Positions 46,068 to 56,901 of a stretch of 64,000 nucleotides of DNA are shown piece by piece (positions within the stretch are counted from its first letter, which is position 1; each line of letters starts with the position of its first letter). Made by a program: the position numbers and the translations under genes. The stretch is taken from positions 26,233 to 90,232 of the forward strand of contig MU832042.1 of NCBI GenBank assembly GCA_029204225.1, given 5' to 3'. The DNA is from Diphasiastrum complanatum (taxonomy: Eukaryota; Streptophyta; Lycopodiopsida; Lycopodiales; Lycopodiaceae). Below the pieces are notes generated by a model. That model saw only the letters and a program-made list of their open reading frames with translations, ran no database searches and was not told where the DNA came from.

Positions 46068-46838
46068 TGACAAATTTTCCAGATTTCACACGTGTGGGGA
46101 ATGCCCACAAGTATGATGAATCTAATTAAGCCTTGTGATTAGCACAGTAACCTGATTCTAGATTGATTAACAAGATCTAGTTCAAAAGATATGGCTTAAT
46201 CACAATCTAGCATGCTAAGCATCAGAATATGATAGCAATAAATCAATAATGAGCAAAAGTACAAGATATCAGTGTATTGGCATTAGCCTCAACACGAGTT
46301 AGAGAGAGAAATATAGAGAGATAACAAGCAAAAATTGTGTGGATCCAAAATTGCATGAGATAGCTACAAAGCTTTGGTTCTTCTACACAAATTTATGGAG
46401 TTTGAGGCAGCTCGAGGTAGAACCACATCCATCCATCATTTAATGAGATCTAAAGTGAAAACTAGAGTCTATGTGACATTTGTCACTTCTCATGCATGAA
46501 ACTCTACCAACTATTTCCAAGTGTGCTAGTTCTAACTAGAAATGTACAAATCATCATGCATGTGTCCATTACACTTTGTGCATGCCTTGCATGTCACTAT
46601 GGATCACTTACAATTAATGCATGTGAATTGCCACGAGTTTCTACAAGCATAATTTTGCTAATTCTATGTCTACAAACTATATGCAAGTTGTACTCATCAT
46701 TCTAGATGTGACATATCCATGTAGCTCGAGTTCTATCTAGGCCAAACTTGGCATTTTGCATTTATGAACAACATACTTGCATGGTACAATATTTGTAGCA
46801 AGCCTAAAGTCAAGATGGATTATTTTTCCATTTCAACA
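46068..46838 (-). repeat. 3' LTR of the copia element
   Basis: On the plus strand it runs from TGACAAATTTTCC to TTTCAACA, 771 bp. It contains AG-rich runs and a GAGTTAGAGAGAG word and is related to the solo LTR at 10664-11378. Confidence 0.93.
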
Positions 46839-46855
46839 GTCCTCCTAAAAACAAT

Positions 46856-48331
46856 CTATATGGACTTGAACATTGATCTTGGTATTACTCCAAGATTGGC
46901 TCTATGCTTGATGAAGGAACTTTTGCTCAAAGGTTTGGTGAGCATATCAGCAATACAAGATGATGTGTCGATGTGCTCCAAGTAAATTTCCCCTCCAATG
47001 AGCTTCTCTCTCATGAAGTGATGTGCAACTTCTATATGCTTGCTCCTTGCATGGAATATCGGGTTGTTGGCAAGGGCTTGGGCCGAAATGTTGTCAAACA
47101 TGATCATAGGTAGATCCTCTTCCATGATTATCTTTAGCTCCACTAGCAGCCTCTTGATCCAAAGCACTTCCTTTGTTGTTGTAGTGAGCGCCTTGTACTC
47201 AGTTTCACATGATGAGAGTGATACAGTATCTTGCTTTTTGGAAAGCCAAGATATCAACTTTCCTCCAAGATATATGACATAAGCACTTGTAGATTTTCGA
47301 TCTGCTCTATCACTTGCAAAATCCGAGTCAGAATAACCAACAATAGAAAGATCTTCACTTTTATACAATAAACCATAATCAAAAGTTGAAGATATATATA
47401 TAAGTACTCTCTTGGCCATTTTCCAATGATAACTAGTAGGATTTTGCATAGCCTGGCTCAACTTATGAACACTAAAGCTTATGTCAGGTCTAGTTATTGT
47501 GAGCCAAATTAAGGAGCCTATAAGACGCCTAAAAAGTGTGATGTCCACGAAGGATCTTTCATCACCTTTGTTAGGGTCTTTTACATTTTTCTCCATAGGA
47601 GTTTCTATACTCTTACCATCTAACATATTGAGCTTTTTTAACATTGAAATAGCATACTTGGATTGACATACAAAAGCTTTATCTTTAAGAAAGTCAATCT
47701 CTAATCCTAGAATGTAGTGAATTTTTCCAAGATCTTGCATCTTGAGTTCTTTTCCAAGTGCAATCTTGGTTTCCTCAACTAACTTGATACAACTTCCTAT
47801 TAGAATGATATCATCAACATAAATAAGAAGGATGACAATATCTTTATCAGAAAATTTGACATATAAGGAAGGATCATAGTTACTAAGATTAAATCCTAGT
47901 GACTCAAGAAAGGTGTTAAGTCGAGAATACCATGACCTTGGAGCTTGCTTTACTCCATATAAACTTTTGAAGAGCAAGCAAACTTTGTCTTTGTCATTGA
48001 TGAACCCAATAGGCTCATCCATATAAATCTCTTCTTCTAGATATCCATTTAGAAATGCATTAGAGACATCTAGTTGAAGAACTTGCCAATTGAAAAAACA
48101 AGCAACAGAAATTATGATTGTACTGATACCATCTTTGCAACTGGAGCAAAAGTCTCCTATAATCAAGTCCATAAACTTGAGCAAAACCTTTAGCACAAAG
48201 TCTAGCCTTGTACTTGTTGATTGTGCCATCTTGATTATACTTGACTCGAAAAACCCACTTGCAACCAATGGCGTGCTTGTTGGATGGAAGATCCACAAGC
48301 TCCCATGTCTTATTGGCCATAAAAGCATCAT
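46856..48331 (-). pseudogene. pol: copia reverse transcriptase and RNase H
   Basis: The frame holds LQLDVSNAFLNGYLEEEIYM, KSLYGVKQAPRSWY, the active-site YVDDIILIGS, LGKIHYILGLEI, RRLIGSLIWLTITRPDISFS, the RNase H segment GYSDSDFASDRADRKSTSAY and CETEYKALTT, and ends KHIEVAHHFMREKL, ADMLTKPL. These enzymes copy the element RNA into DNA and degrade the template. The YVDD and the RNase H Asp and Glu residues are present. The first 80 or so codons are out of frame with the known RT start, which continues in the neighbouring ORF (KARLCAKGFAQVYGLDY), so a frameshift near 48110-48190 separates integrase-RT into two frames. Confidence 0.93.
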
Positions 48332-49460
48332 ATTCCTCCTTCATGGCAAGGTACCATTCCTTCAAGTTGAGTGCATCATATACATCCTTTGGCTCCTCAT
48401 GAGAAATAAAATAAGCACAATTAGTGGAGTTGATTTCCACTTGCTTGCCTCTATCTTCATAGGTAAGCCTCCTAGGCTCGGATCTTTCTCTTTGAGATCT
48501 CCTTGGTGAAAAGATTTGAGGTGACTCCTCCTCAATTCTCGGCCCCATCTCTCCATGATAGTCTTCAAGGGTGATGATTGGAGTATCTTTGTGAGAATTT
48601 TTGAACTCGCCCTCCTCAAGAATGTATTTTTGATCCTCATGGAATATAACATCCCTACTCTCAATTGTAGTTGAGGTAGAGGGAACATAGATTCTGTAAG
48701 CTTTCTTGTTGGATGCATATCCAACCATGATCCCTTTAATCGAGTTAGGATCATCTCTTTTCCCTGTTTCCAAGGGCACATGAACAAAGCAAGCACAACC
48801 AAAAATTCTAAGGTGATCTACCTTAGGTTTCTTCTTAAACAAGACTTCAAAAGGTGATTTTCCAACAAGTGCATTGTGAGGTAATCTATTGCACAAATAG
48901 TTTGCACAATTTATAGCTTCACCCCAATATTCAATAGGCAAAGAACCTTCAACTCGAATTGCTTTAGCATATTCACATAAAGATCTGTTTTTCCTCTCAG
49001 CAACTCCATTTTGAGATGGAGAATAAGCACATGAAAGCTCTCTCTTTATTCCTTCACCTTCATAGTATTCATGAAACTTGTTGGAGACGTATTCACCTCC
49101 TCCATCACATCTTAAAACTTTAACTTTGAATGAAAACTGTTTCTCAACATAAGCTTTGAAGATTAGGAAGTGATTAAAAACCATAGCCTTTAAAGAAAGT
49201 AGATACAACCAAGTATATCTAGTAAAGTCATCAATAAAGGTGACAAAACATGTTGCACCACCAATACTTTTAGAAGAGGAAAAATGTACATCTGAGTGTA
49301 TAAGCTCTAAAGGATGAGTAGTCTTTATAAAAGACTTCTGATATGGCTTTATGTGTGATTTTGCAATGGTAAAGTTAGGATGCCCTAATCTTCTATGCCA
49401 CAACTCCTCCTTAGATAACAAAGCAACTTCACAAAGATTTTCATTCTCATAAGAATTCAA
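48060..49460 (-). pseudogene. pol: copia integrase and start of RT
   Basis: The frame has WHRRLGHPN, the His end of the HHCC zinc motif, but then jumps to AKSHIKPYQKSFIKT. The Cys pair expected between them is deleted. The integrase core follows: HSDVHFSSSKSIGG, FIDDFTRYTW, VLRCDGGGEYVSNKF, AYSPSQNGVAERKNRS with the D-D-E residues present. After it come PRRSQRERSEPRRL and EEYDAFMANKTWELVDLPSN, CKWVFRVKYNQDG, the RT entry. Loss of the Cys pair suggests a crippled integrase. Confidence 0.9.
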
Positions 49461-49503
49461 CTTGAAAATTCCACCACATCTAGATCCATCAGCTAGGATC
49501 TCA

Positions 49504-50121
49504 TCATTTTTTTTTGATAAAGCAAGTATTGGAGTTGAACTTTACATCACAACCATTATCAAGCAACTTTTCCACACTAATCAAGTTCTTTGTAAGTTTT
49601 GGAATGAAAAGAACATTAGAAAGTGCAAGAACTTTTGAAGAAGCAAGTTTCAATGGAATGTTGCCAATTCCTTCTATAGAGCACTCATGATCATTAGCAG
49701 TGTAAATAGATCTCTTAAGTCCTTTGTAAGGTGCAATTGAGTCAAATGACTCCTTTGAATAGCACATATGTGAAGAAGCTCCACTATCTATGTACCAAGC
49801 TCCATCTTTCTTGAAAGGTGATGAAGAAAAACTGGACACCATAAGTGATCCTTCTCCATCACTTGCAACAGAATCTTCTTCAATTTCTTTGGAGAGATTA
49901 GCTTGCTTGAGTTGGTTTTTCTTCTTAAAGCAATTAGAGGCATAGTGCCCCTTCTTGCCACAGAAGAAACACTTCTCTTTCTTCTTCTTGGTCTTTGAAA
50001 TAGAAGGATGAGATAAATCATCCTCTCCACCATGCTCGAGTTTGTTCATCCTGGAAAGTCTATAGCTTTGCCTAGATTCTTCAGAAATAAGAATTCCTTG
50101 GAGAGTTTCTAGATTAGGCAA
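49504..50121 (-). pseudogene. copia gag C-terminus and protease
   Basis: The frame contains the nucleocapsid zinc knuckle CFFCGKKGHYASNC (C-X2-C-X4-H-X4-C) and the aspartic protease site WYIDSGASSHMC with its flap-side pattern IGNIPLKL, LSNVLFIPKLTKNLISVEKL. It is separated from the gag N-terminus by a break near 50122-50200 and from integrase by a stop in a T-run near 49510, so the polyprotein is not continuous. Confidence 0.92.
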
Positions 50122-50202
50122 CTCCTCCTTAATGGAAAAAGACTGAACAAGATTATCATAGTCATTTCTTAGGCCATTTAAAATGACTTGAACTAGCTCA
50201 TC

Positions 50203-50637
50203 TTAATTAATGGTAACACCAACACAGGAAAGCTCTCTATGTAAATCTTTAACTCTCAGAACATATTTTGATGCACTCTCTTCACTTCTTTGGAAACTTT
50301 GAAAAATCTGATTTTTAAGAGTGAGTATTCTAGAAGTATTCTTTGCTTCATAGATGGACTTAAGTGCATCCCAAGCTTCTTTTGTTGTAGTGCAAGATCC
50401 TATCTCTCTCAGAATTTCATTAGATACATTCATCTTAATGAAATGTATAGCCATTCTAGCTCTCTTCCTATACTTAGGAATTTCAGCCTGTGCTTGAGGC
50501 TCCTCCTCAACACCAAGCACAATGTCCATAACATCCTGGAGTATCAAAATAGACTCCATTCTGAACTTCCAAATTGAGTAATTAGAAGTGTTTAGTCTTT
50601 CATTAGCTTCTAGAAGATATCCTCCCAGAGGTGACAT
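50203..50637 (-). pseudogene. gag: copia gag N-terminus (UBN2)
   Basis: Starts MSPLGGYLLEANERLNTSNY and has SIWKFRMESILILQDVMDIV, EAWDALKSIYEAKNTSRILT and LKNQIFQSFQRSEESASKYV, the copia capsid signature. It ends at VTIN with a stop just before the region that leads into the zinc-knuckle frame. The start lies about 750 bp from the primer-binding site, a rather long leader. Confidence 0.92.
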
Positions 50638-51399
50638 TTTGATGAAGACTTCTTAATTATTGGACTGCAATATGTTTGAGCTTGTTCCAATCAGACTTAA
50701 AGTTACTGCTCTCTTTCACTATAGGTATTTTCAAGGATGTACTACCTTCCTATGTGAAACACTTGCAACTATATTTGAGATGGATCTCAAATATTCCACA
50801 AGACAAGTTATCTAGATCAGACACACAAAGTGGATTGAGACACTTTGGCTAGTTTGAATCCTAATTTTGGCACGTGTGAAATGTATCAAAAGAAAAGACT
50901 ATTGACACTTTGAAGGCTCAAAGGGTGTTCAATTACTTCAAACTTAGTCTTGATCTTCAGTTTCTTGTGTAGGATGCTCAAAACAATGGATTCAGAACAA
51001 AGGAATCAAATCAAAATGCTGTCACTCGGATTTTGGACCTATCCATATCCTCTTTAAAAGCTTATAACTCTTGATAGACACATCAGATTGATTTGATTTC
51101 AATTTCTATGGAAAGTACAGATCATAAGCTTTCCATCACGCTATAACATCACTATCTTTGGATATACAAGCAAGGAATTAGAAGGGACTGAAAATCTTTG
51201 ATTTTCACATGTGCAGAATTCCAGAATTTCGTAATGCCACTATTTAGGTCTGAAAATTCAGTTCCAATCTGATTTGATCCAAATACACTCCAGAGAAAGA
51301 TGAGGAAAAGTGCAAAACTGCTTTTTGCTTGAATTAGCTCTCATTCTCTTGTACAATCAGAGATGTTAGCATGCAAAGCTCAATTTGGCTCTGATACCA

Positions 51400-52166
51400 T
51401 GACAAAATTTCCAGATTTCACACATGTGGGGAATGCCCACAAGTATGATGGATCTAATTAAGCTTTGTGATTAGCACAGTAACCTGATTCTAGATTGATT
51501 AACAAGATCTAGTTCAAAAGATATGGCTTAATCACAATCTAGCATGCTAAGCATCAGAATATGATAGCAATAAATCAATAATGAGCAAAAGTACAAGATA
51601 TCAGTGTATTAGCATTAGCCTCAACACGAGTTAGAGAGAGATAGATAGAGAGATAACAAGCAAAAATTATGTGGATCCAAAATGGTATGAGATAGCTACA
51701 AAGCTTTGGTTCTTCTACACAAATTTATGGAGTTTGAGGTAGCTCGAGGTAGAACCACATCCATCCATCATTTAATGAGATCTAAAGTGAAAACTAGAGT
51801 CTATGTGACATTTGTCACTTCTCATGCATGAAACTCTACCAACTTTTTCCAAGTGTGCTAGTTCTAACTAGAAATGTACAAATCATCATGGATGTGTCCA
51901 TTACACTTTGTGCATGCCTTGCATGTCACTATGGATCACTTACAATTAATGCATGTTGCCACGAGTTTCTACAAGAATAATTTTGCTAATTCTATGTCTA
52001 CAAACTATATGCAAGTTGTACTCATCATTCTAGATGTGACATATCCATGTAGCTCGAGTTCTATCTAGGCCAAACTTGGCATTTTGCATTTATGAACAAC
52101 ATACTTGCATGGTACAATATTTGTAGCAAGCTTAAAGTCAAGATGGATTATTTTTCCATTTCAACA
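51400..52166 (-). repeat. 5' LTR of the copia element
   Basis: 767 bp, paired with 46068-46838, adjoining the primer-binding site at 51387-51399. Confidence 0.95.
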
Positions 52167-53181
52167 GTCCACATCTCACACAATCCTGTGCATGTTTTGA
52201 GTGCTTTTGAGACGAGTGTCGTCAATTAAAGCATATAATTGCAATCTAGGATAATACACTAACAATTTTTTCCAAGTATGATACTTGTATCTAATTCCTC
52301 CGTAAGGCATCAGCTCCTCTCCTTTTTTAAGATCTTCTTTCAAGAATAAACCAAATCCAGCCATTGCCAAGCCAAATATTTTCACTTCATAATTTTTTCC
52401 CTAATATTCGAATGTAGTAAATTTAGGAATATTAGAAGGATGTTTTCATAATCCATGCTTCGCTGAATTAAAGTTGGTGACAAGATTTCTAGAAATTTCC
52501 AGAGGTGGTGGTATGGTCGTTAGAAATCTCATGGATTCATGAGCAACATCTTCCCACATCATCAATATAGAATCTACCATGTTTTCGACTTCATTCCATG
52601 ATTTCTGTCAAAAAACTAAGATTTTTGTCAATAGATTCATGACAATTTTTTGCATATATGTCATGTCAATTATTATTGGATGTGCAAGCTTTTACTAACA
52701 CTACATCTCAACATCTATGTTTCAAAAGATAATTAGATAGCTAAATCTAGAATATTTCATTCACGATTTTTCAAAAACAATTGGTATACCTGTACGGATT
52801 TTAGTGCTTCTTCAGTACAACACATATCTACCCAAGAGTATCTGACTAAGTGCTCCTCAACTTCTTTAAATGTTTTCAATTTTCCACGACCCCTACACTT
52901 TTTGCAGGGACATGGTGCAACATCCATTTTTCGCTCTTTTGCTTCATCCATGAGTTTGTTAAGGAGGTCCTGCACTTTATCTTCATCTTTATCTGAATTC
53001 AAAGGTATGTGCATGCACTTTGTTAAAATTTTTGAAACTATTCTTGTACTAGATGAATCAAAGCATTAAAACACATAGCTTTGTGCATGAAGTGTGTATA
53101 CATACTTGACAGGCGATGGGTTGTTTTGATGCCGATGGTTGACTAGCATCACGAGCATTCATCATGGTTTTGCTAGATTCC
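52167..53181 (-). pseudogene. SET gene copy 2, N-terminal part with transposase-associated domain
   Basis: Minus-strand exons fit good splice sites. 53181-53106 reads MESSKTMMNARDASQPSASK (donor GTATGT). 53017-52790 reads HIPLNSDKDEDKVQDLLNKL, DVAPCPCKKCRGRGKLKTFK, EVEEHLVRYSWVD (donor CAG|GTATAC), a transposase-associated type Cys domain. 52604-52167 reads SWNEVENMVDSILMMWEDVA, IPPPLEISRNLVTNF, FEY then a stop, NYEVKIFGLAMAGFGLFLKE, DLKKGEELMPYGG, the SET-N half. In-frame stops are TGA near 52456, TAG near 52408 and TGA near 52183, each explained by a C-to-T or G-to-A change. The 52408 stop falls where copy 1 has Trp in TYW. The frame continues in 45853-46067 beyond the copia insertion. Confidence 0.72.
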
Positions 53182-54662
53182 ATTATGCACAAAATGTAGT
53201 CTTTTATCCAAGATATATGTCTTATCCTACAAACTATTTGACAATCATACATATAATTTAATATTGAATGATGAAGATGCAAGGTTTTAAAAAAAAAAAA
53301 TGTTGCACACTTAAGCTCAAAAGAAAATTCAAAAGACATGATGGTGATTATGGAAAAAAATGCCACACAAGATGTGTACATCAGGCAAGCATTCATTAAA
53401 ATGATTTGATGTAGCCATTACAAAAATTTAGTATAAAAGATTACAAAGCACCATCTAGAATGAATTTTAATCCATCAAGTTTTCAAAAGAAGCAGTGTAG
53501 CCCTTTGCATAGTTGACTAGGAGTTCTTGCAAGTTAAGGCTGTGATTCTCATAAGACTTACCTTTCCAAGTGACAAGCCTAGTACAATTCAGAGACTCTG
53601 CCTTATGCTACTAATTACTAGAAGACATTTCAACGTGACATAAAATGTGATGTAATTGATCCTAAACGGCTTACAAAATGGAGAGACTTAATCTTTGGCA
53701 GGTTTGTAAGCTCTCTTACCTATTTTATGATCTTCAAACAAACGATATTATTTTATGTTTTGATCCTAAACCAATAATTCCTCCCAAATATGCTTATATG
53801 TCCTTTATGTCCACCACATTTTATATGACCTAAATGATGGTTGACCTCTACCTAATAACATAATGAGTTCACTATGTAAATTTGAAATCCCAATTGAAAG
53901 AGGAGCAAGCAAGAGTTCCATTTGAAGCATCACACAATATAGATTTTAGGTTGGCTTGGATTAAAAATGTCACATCACTCAAAGGTTTACTCAAACTACT
54001 CTTATTTTTCTAGGTAGTAGAACTTTTGTGGATGCTAAATCACTCGGTCAAACATACAGCCTACAACATGGTTTGTGTTAGTAATGACATGTAGTCATGC
54101 TACTAGCACATAACATACCTTTTATTGTTTTAAGTACTCCTATAATAGTAATTTACTAGTTTATCTAAAAGCTATCAATTTTTATGTATTTATTCTCCTA
54201 ACACTAGTTACGGGGACCTCCCGATAATTACGAGCTTAGATGTTGACATTCTACCTTAGTTTATCATGTACTTGTTGATATCAATTTTTAGGACATAACA
54301 TAGTTTACATTTTACGTTGCAAAAATAAGCACCTTCAATCTAAAACTACATTATTCTATAAATGTGCAAACAATCAAAATAGATATATTCTTGAATGATA
54401 GATGTTGATGTTTCTTAGTCCTTCTCATATATGACACTTCTTAAGTATGATTGTTTGTAGTGATATATACCTTTAAGATAGAAACTCTGTTACTAGTAGA
54501 AAATTACACAATGTTGGAAACTTATGATTTCAAAGCACCCATAAATCCTCAGGTCAGTGTTGCAATGTGGGAAATTGAGTGTGCTCACATGATTGCATGC
54601 TGTTGCTTACAGGCACATTCAAAGCGCAGCCAATTTTCACAATATCTTTATCGATATATTGC

Positions 54663-54663
<1 letters not shown>
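53182..54663. other. non-coding AT-rich stretch
   Basis: Probably the upstream flank of SET gene copy 2 and unrelated sequence. No protein, RNA gene or clear transposon end recognised. Confidence 0.55.

Positions 54664-54738
<75 letters not shown>
54664..54738. repeat. (GA)n microsatellite
   Basis: About 75 bases of perfect GA repeat; ORFs of Arg-Glu or Ser-Leu are artefacts. Confidence 0.98.
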
Positions 54739-54742
<4 letters not shown>

Positions 54743-54991
54743 AAGGGAAGGCAATTGCGACTACACTCTGGAGTCATGAAGCTTTACGTCATGGAGCGGA
54801 CATGGAGCTCCGCTCGGGAGTCATGAAGTAAAGATGTTAAAAGAAGGCGGCCCCCATAATTCTAGAAGGTCAAAAAAATTTTCTAATGCTTTATGCCGGG
54901 GAAGTCCTTCGTCCTTGGGCCTTCCCTGATTTAAGGTCTTGGGCAATTAGGGAAGGCCCTCTAACCTGGCCTTCTCCTACGAAATCTTACA

Positions 54992-55021
54992 CCCCCCCCC
55001 CCCCCCCCCCCCCCCCCGGGG
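54992..55021. repeat. poly-C run of 26 followed by GGGG
   Basis: A homopolymer of 26 C then four G, unusual in plant DNA and possibly length-variable or a gap-filling artefact. Confidence 0.9.
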
Positions 55022-55270
55022 ATTGTCATGCCTGGCTGCCAGATGCCTTTGGCCCTCGGGTTCATGGCTGTCTGTCATACCTTGCATTTCTACAGTGCTA
55101 CTTCGGCTCTTTCTGGCTACTTGCTGCTGTTCCATGGCTCTGCTCTGAATGCTACTCGATTCTCCATTGCTCCGATTGCTACTCGACTGATACTCCATTG
55201 CATGCGGTCATACTCCATGCACTAAGCACATGGGACGATACTGTCTGAAACGTTTTTTTCTTGAAGACGA

Positions 55271-55519
55271 TTGATCGCTAATCTGAGCTTTCTCAATGTT
55301 AGTTTCAACGACCTTTCCGGAGAAATCTCTCTCACTATCTTCACCAACTCCACCATTGGATATCTAGTGCTGAATCACAATGGATTTAATGGGAGCATAC
55401 CAGCAGGTATTGGCAAACTTACCAAAAAAAAAACTGTTGGGACTGGCTCTAAACGAGAATGAGTTCACAGGCAATGTGCCTGAAGAAATTGGAAACATGA
55501 CAAGTTTGTTGTATGCTTA
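55271..55519 (+). pseudogene. leucine-rich repeat fragment (LRR receptor type)
   Basis: Plus-strand peptides LSFLNVSFNDLSGEI, GYLVLNHNGFNGSIPAGIGK, then after a one-base change in an A9 run LGLALNENEFTGNVPEEIGN and MTSLLY. The LxxLxLxxNxFxGxIPxxIG unit is typical of plant LRR receptor kinases. Only about three repeats remain and no kinase domain follows, so this is a gene fragment. Confidence 0.8.
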
Positions 55520-56054
55520 ACAAATGAGGAACATACATGCTAACTGTTTTTGTTGTTTTGAAAGTGTGTGGCAGTATAGGAGCTCAAGAAAGAAACGTTG
55601 CTGACAAATAGGAGGACAACTGCTCAGGAAAACAATGTTGCTGACCAATAGCAGCAAATCAAACAATGTCCAGTGTGACACAAGCTGCAGACAAAGTATG
55701 TAGATGCTTCTATCAACCCAGATTAGTTCTACACTTACACATGACAGCACATCAAATGTTCACTAGTTTTATTCTTTTGAGCTAAACTAGAATGGTAGCA
55801 CAACATATTGACATATTGACAATTGTTGAGAAGATAAAGTCCAGGTATTTTCATTCACTCACCTCAGTTTTTTCAAACTGATGTGGAGCTTGGAACCTGA
55901 TGTGATTTTGTAGGAGGTCAAGCCTGTTGCTGTTTGAGACACTATGCTGGAGTTTTCACTACAACACAAAGTAAGAAACTGCCTAAACATATGCAACAAG
56001 CATTTGACTTCTCATTTAATGGATACCTAGCCTGAAATTGGAAGAGAAAAACGA

Positions 56055-56375
56055 AAGGTGTCATTTTTTCAGTAATATTCAACATGAAAGTTAGCATTTG
56101 TTATATCATTAAATTTAAAAAGATGTATCATTTGTCAATAACATTCAGATGGAAAGATGACATTGGTCTGTAACATTCAATGGTAGACCATTTGTTAGTA
56201 CCATTGAAGTTGAAAAGCCATATTTTCTCATTAACTTTCAAGTTGAAAGGTAGCATTTGTCATTAACATTCAGTGTGGTATTGTTTCTCACATTTGTCAT
56301 TAAGATTGAAGTTGAAAAGTACCATTTGTTAGTATCATTTATTACTAACGCTAGACATGAAATGTAAGTTGATAC
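56055..56375. repeat. degenerate minisatellite, about 40-bp units
   Basis: The words AGTTGAAAAG, CATTTGTTAGTA or CATTTGTCATTAAC and ATTCA recur about eight times at 35-45 bp intervals with many changes. Confidence 0.7.
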
Positions 56376-56815
56376 TTTGCCTTTCAAATGAAATGTGTAA
56401 TTATTTTGGACCTTTTGAACACTTTTTTGACTAAGGAGTTGTAGATTTCAAGATTCCCTTGTGAATTTCCTTGTAGCTTGAAGTTTTGAAGATTCCCTTG
56501 TAGATTTTTCATATTACACTCCATTCCTTTGAGAAGTACATAACGAACTAGCATATGAAGAATTTGACATGCACCCCTCTCCATTTCAGCCTGATGGGTT
56601 GTTTTTTCTTTTAGCTTTCAAATGACATGCATATTTCAAACGTACCTTTCTAATTAAAAATGTATGAACATTCCAACCACTTATACATACAATTTGTGGT
56701 ATTTAATAAAAAAAAATACAAAATTTTAAACTAGCATGGCATTTGACTTTCTAAAGTTATCTTCATATTTGCGAAGAAAGAAAAGTTAAAAGGATTGCCT
56801 AGATCAAATCTCATG

Positions 56816-56901
56816 CTTCTTGGTTTCCAAGGGGAGGCTCGAACCTGAGACCAAAGAAACTTTGGATGTCAAGCTAACCAACTAAGACAACCCCGTTGGG
56901 T
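56816..56901 (-). mobile_element. 86-bp tRNA-derived SINE, copy 2
   Basis: 84 of 86 bases match copy 1 at 12513-12598; the two changes fall in the A box. Perfect 15-bp target duplications AGATCAAATCTCATG flank it (56801-56815 and 56902-56916). B box GGTTCGAGCC and the terminal CTTGG-AAA-CCAAG hairpin are intact. Confidence 0.9.

Larger units (their letters stand above)
46068..52166 (-). mobile_element. Ty1/copia retrotransposon, 6.1 kb, inserted in SET gene copy 2
   Basis: Two LTRs (46068-46838 and 51400-52166) differ by roughly 2% by eye, so the insertion is young compared with its neighbours. Order on the minus strand: 5' LTR, primer-binding site (complement of GGCTCTGATACCA, 51387-51399), gag, protease, integrase, RT, RNase H, polypurine tract next to GGAC, 3' LTR. 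This Pro-Int-RT-RH order defines copia. The flanks are ATCCA (46063-46067) and GTCCA (52167-52171), a 5-bp duplication with one change. Several frames are broken, so it is probably not autonomous now. Confidence 0.95.

Noticed and set aside
54451..54831. Arg-Glu repeat protein
   Set aside because: Translation of the GA microsatellite.
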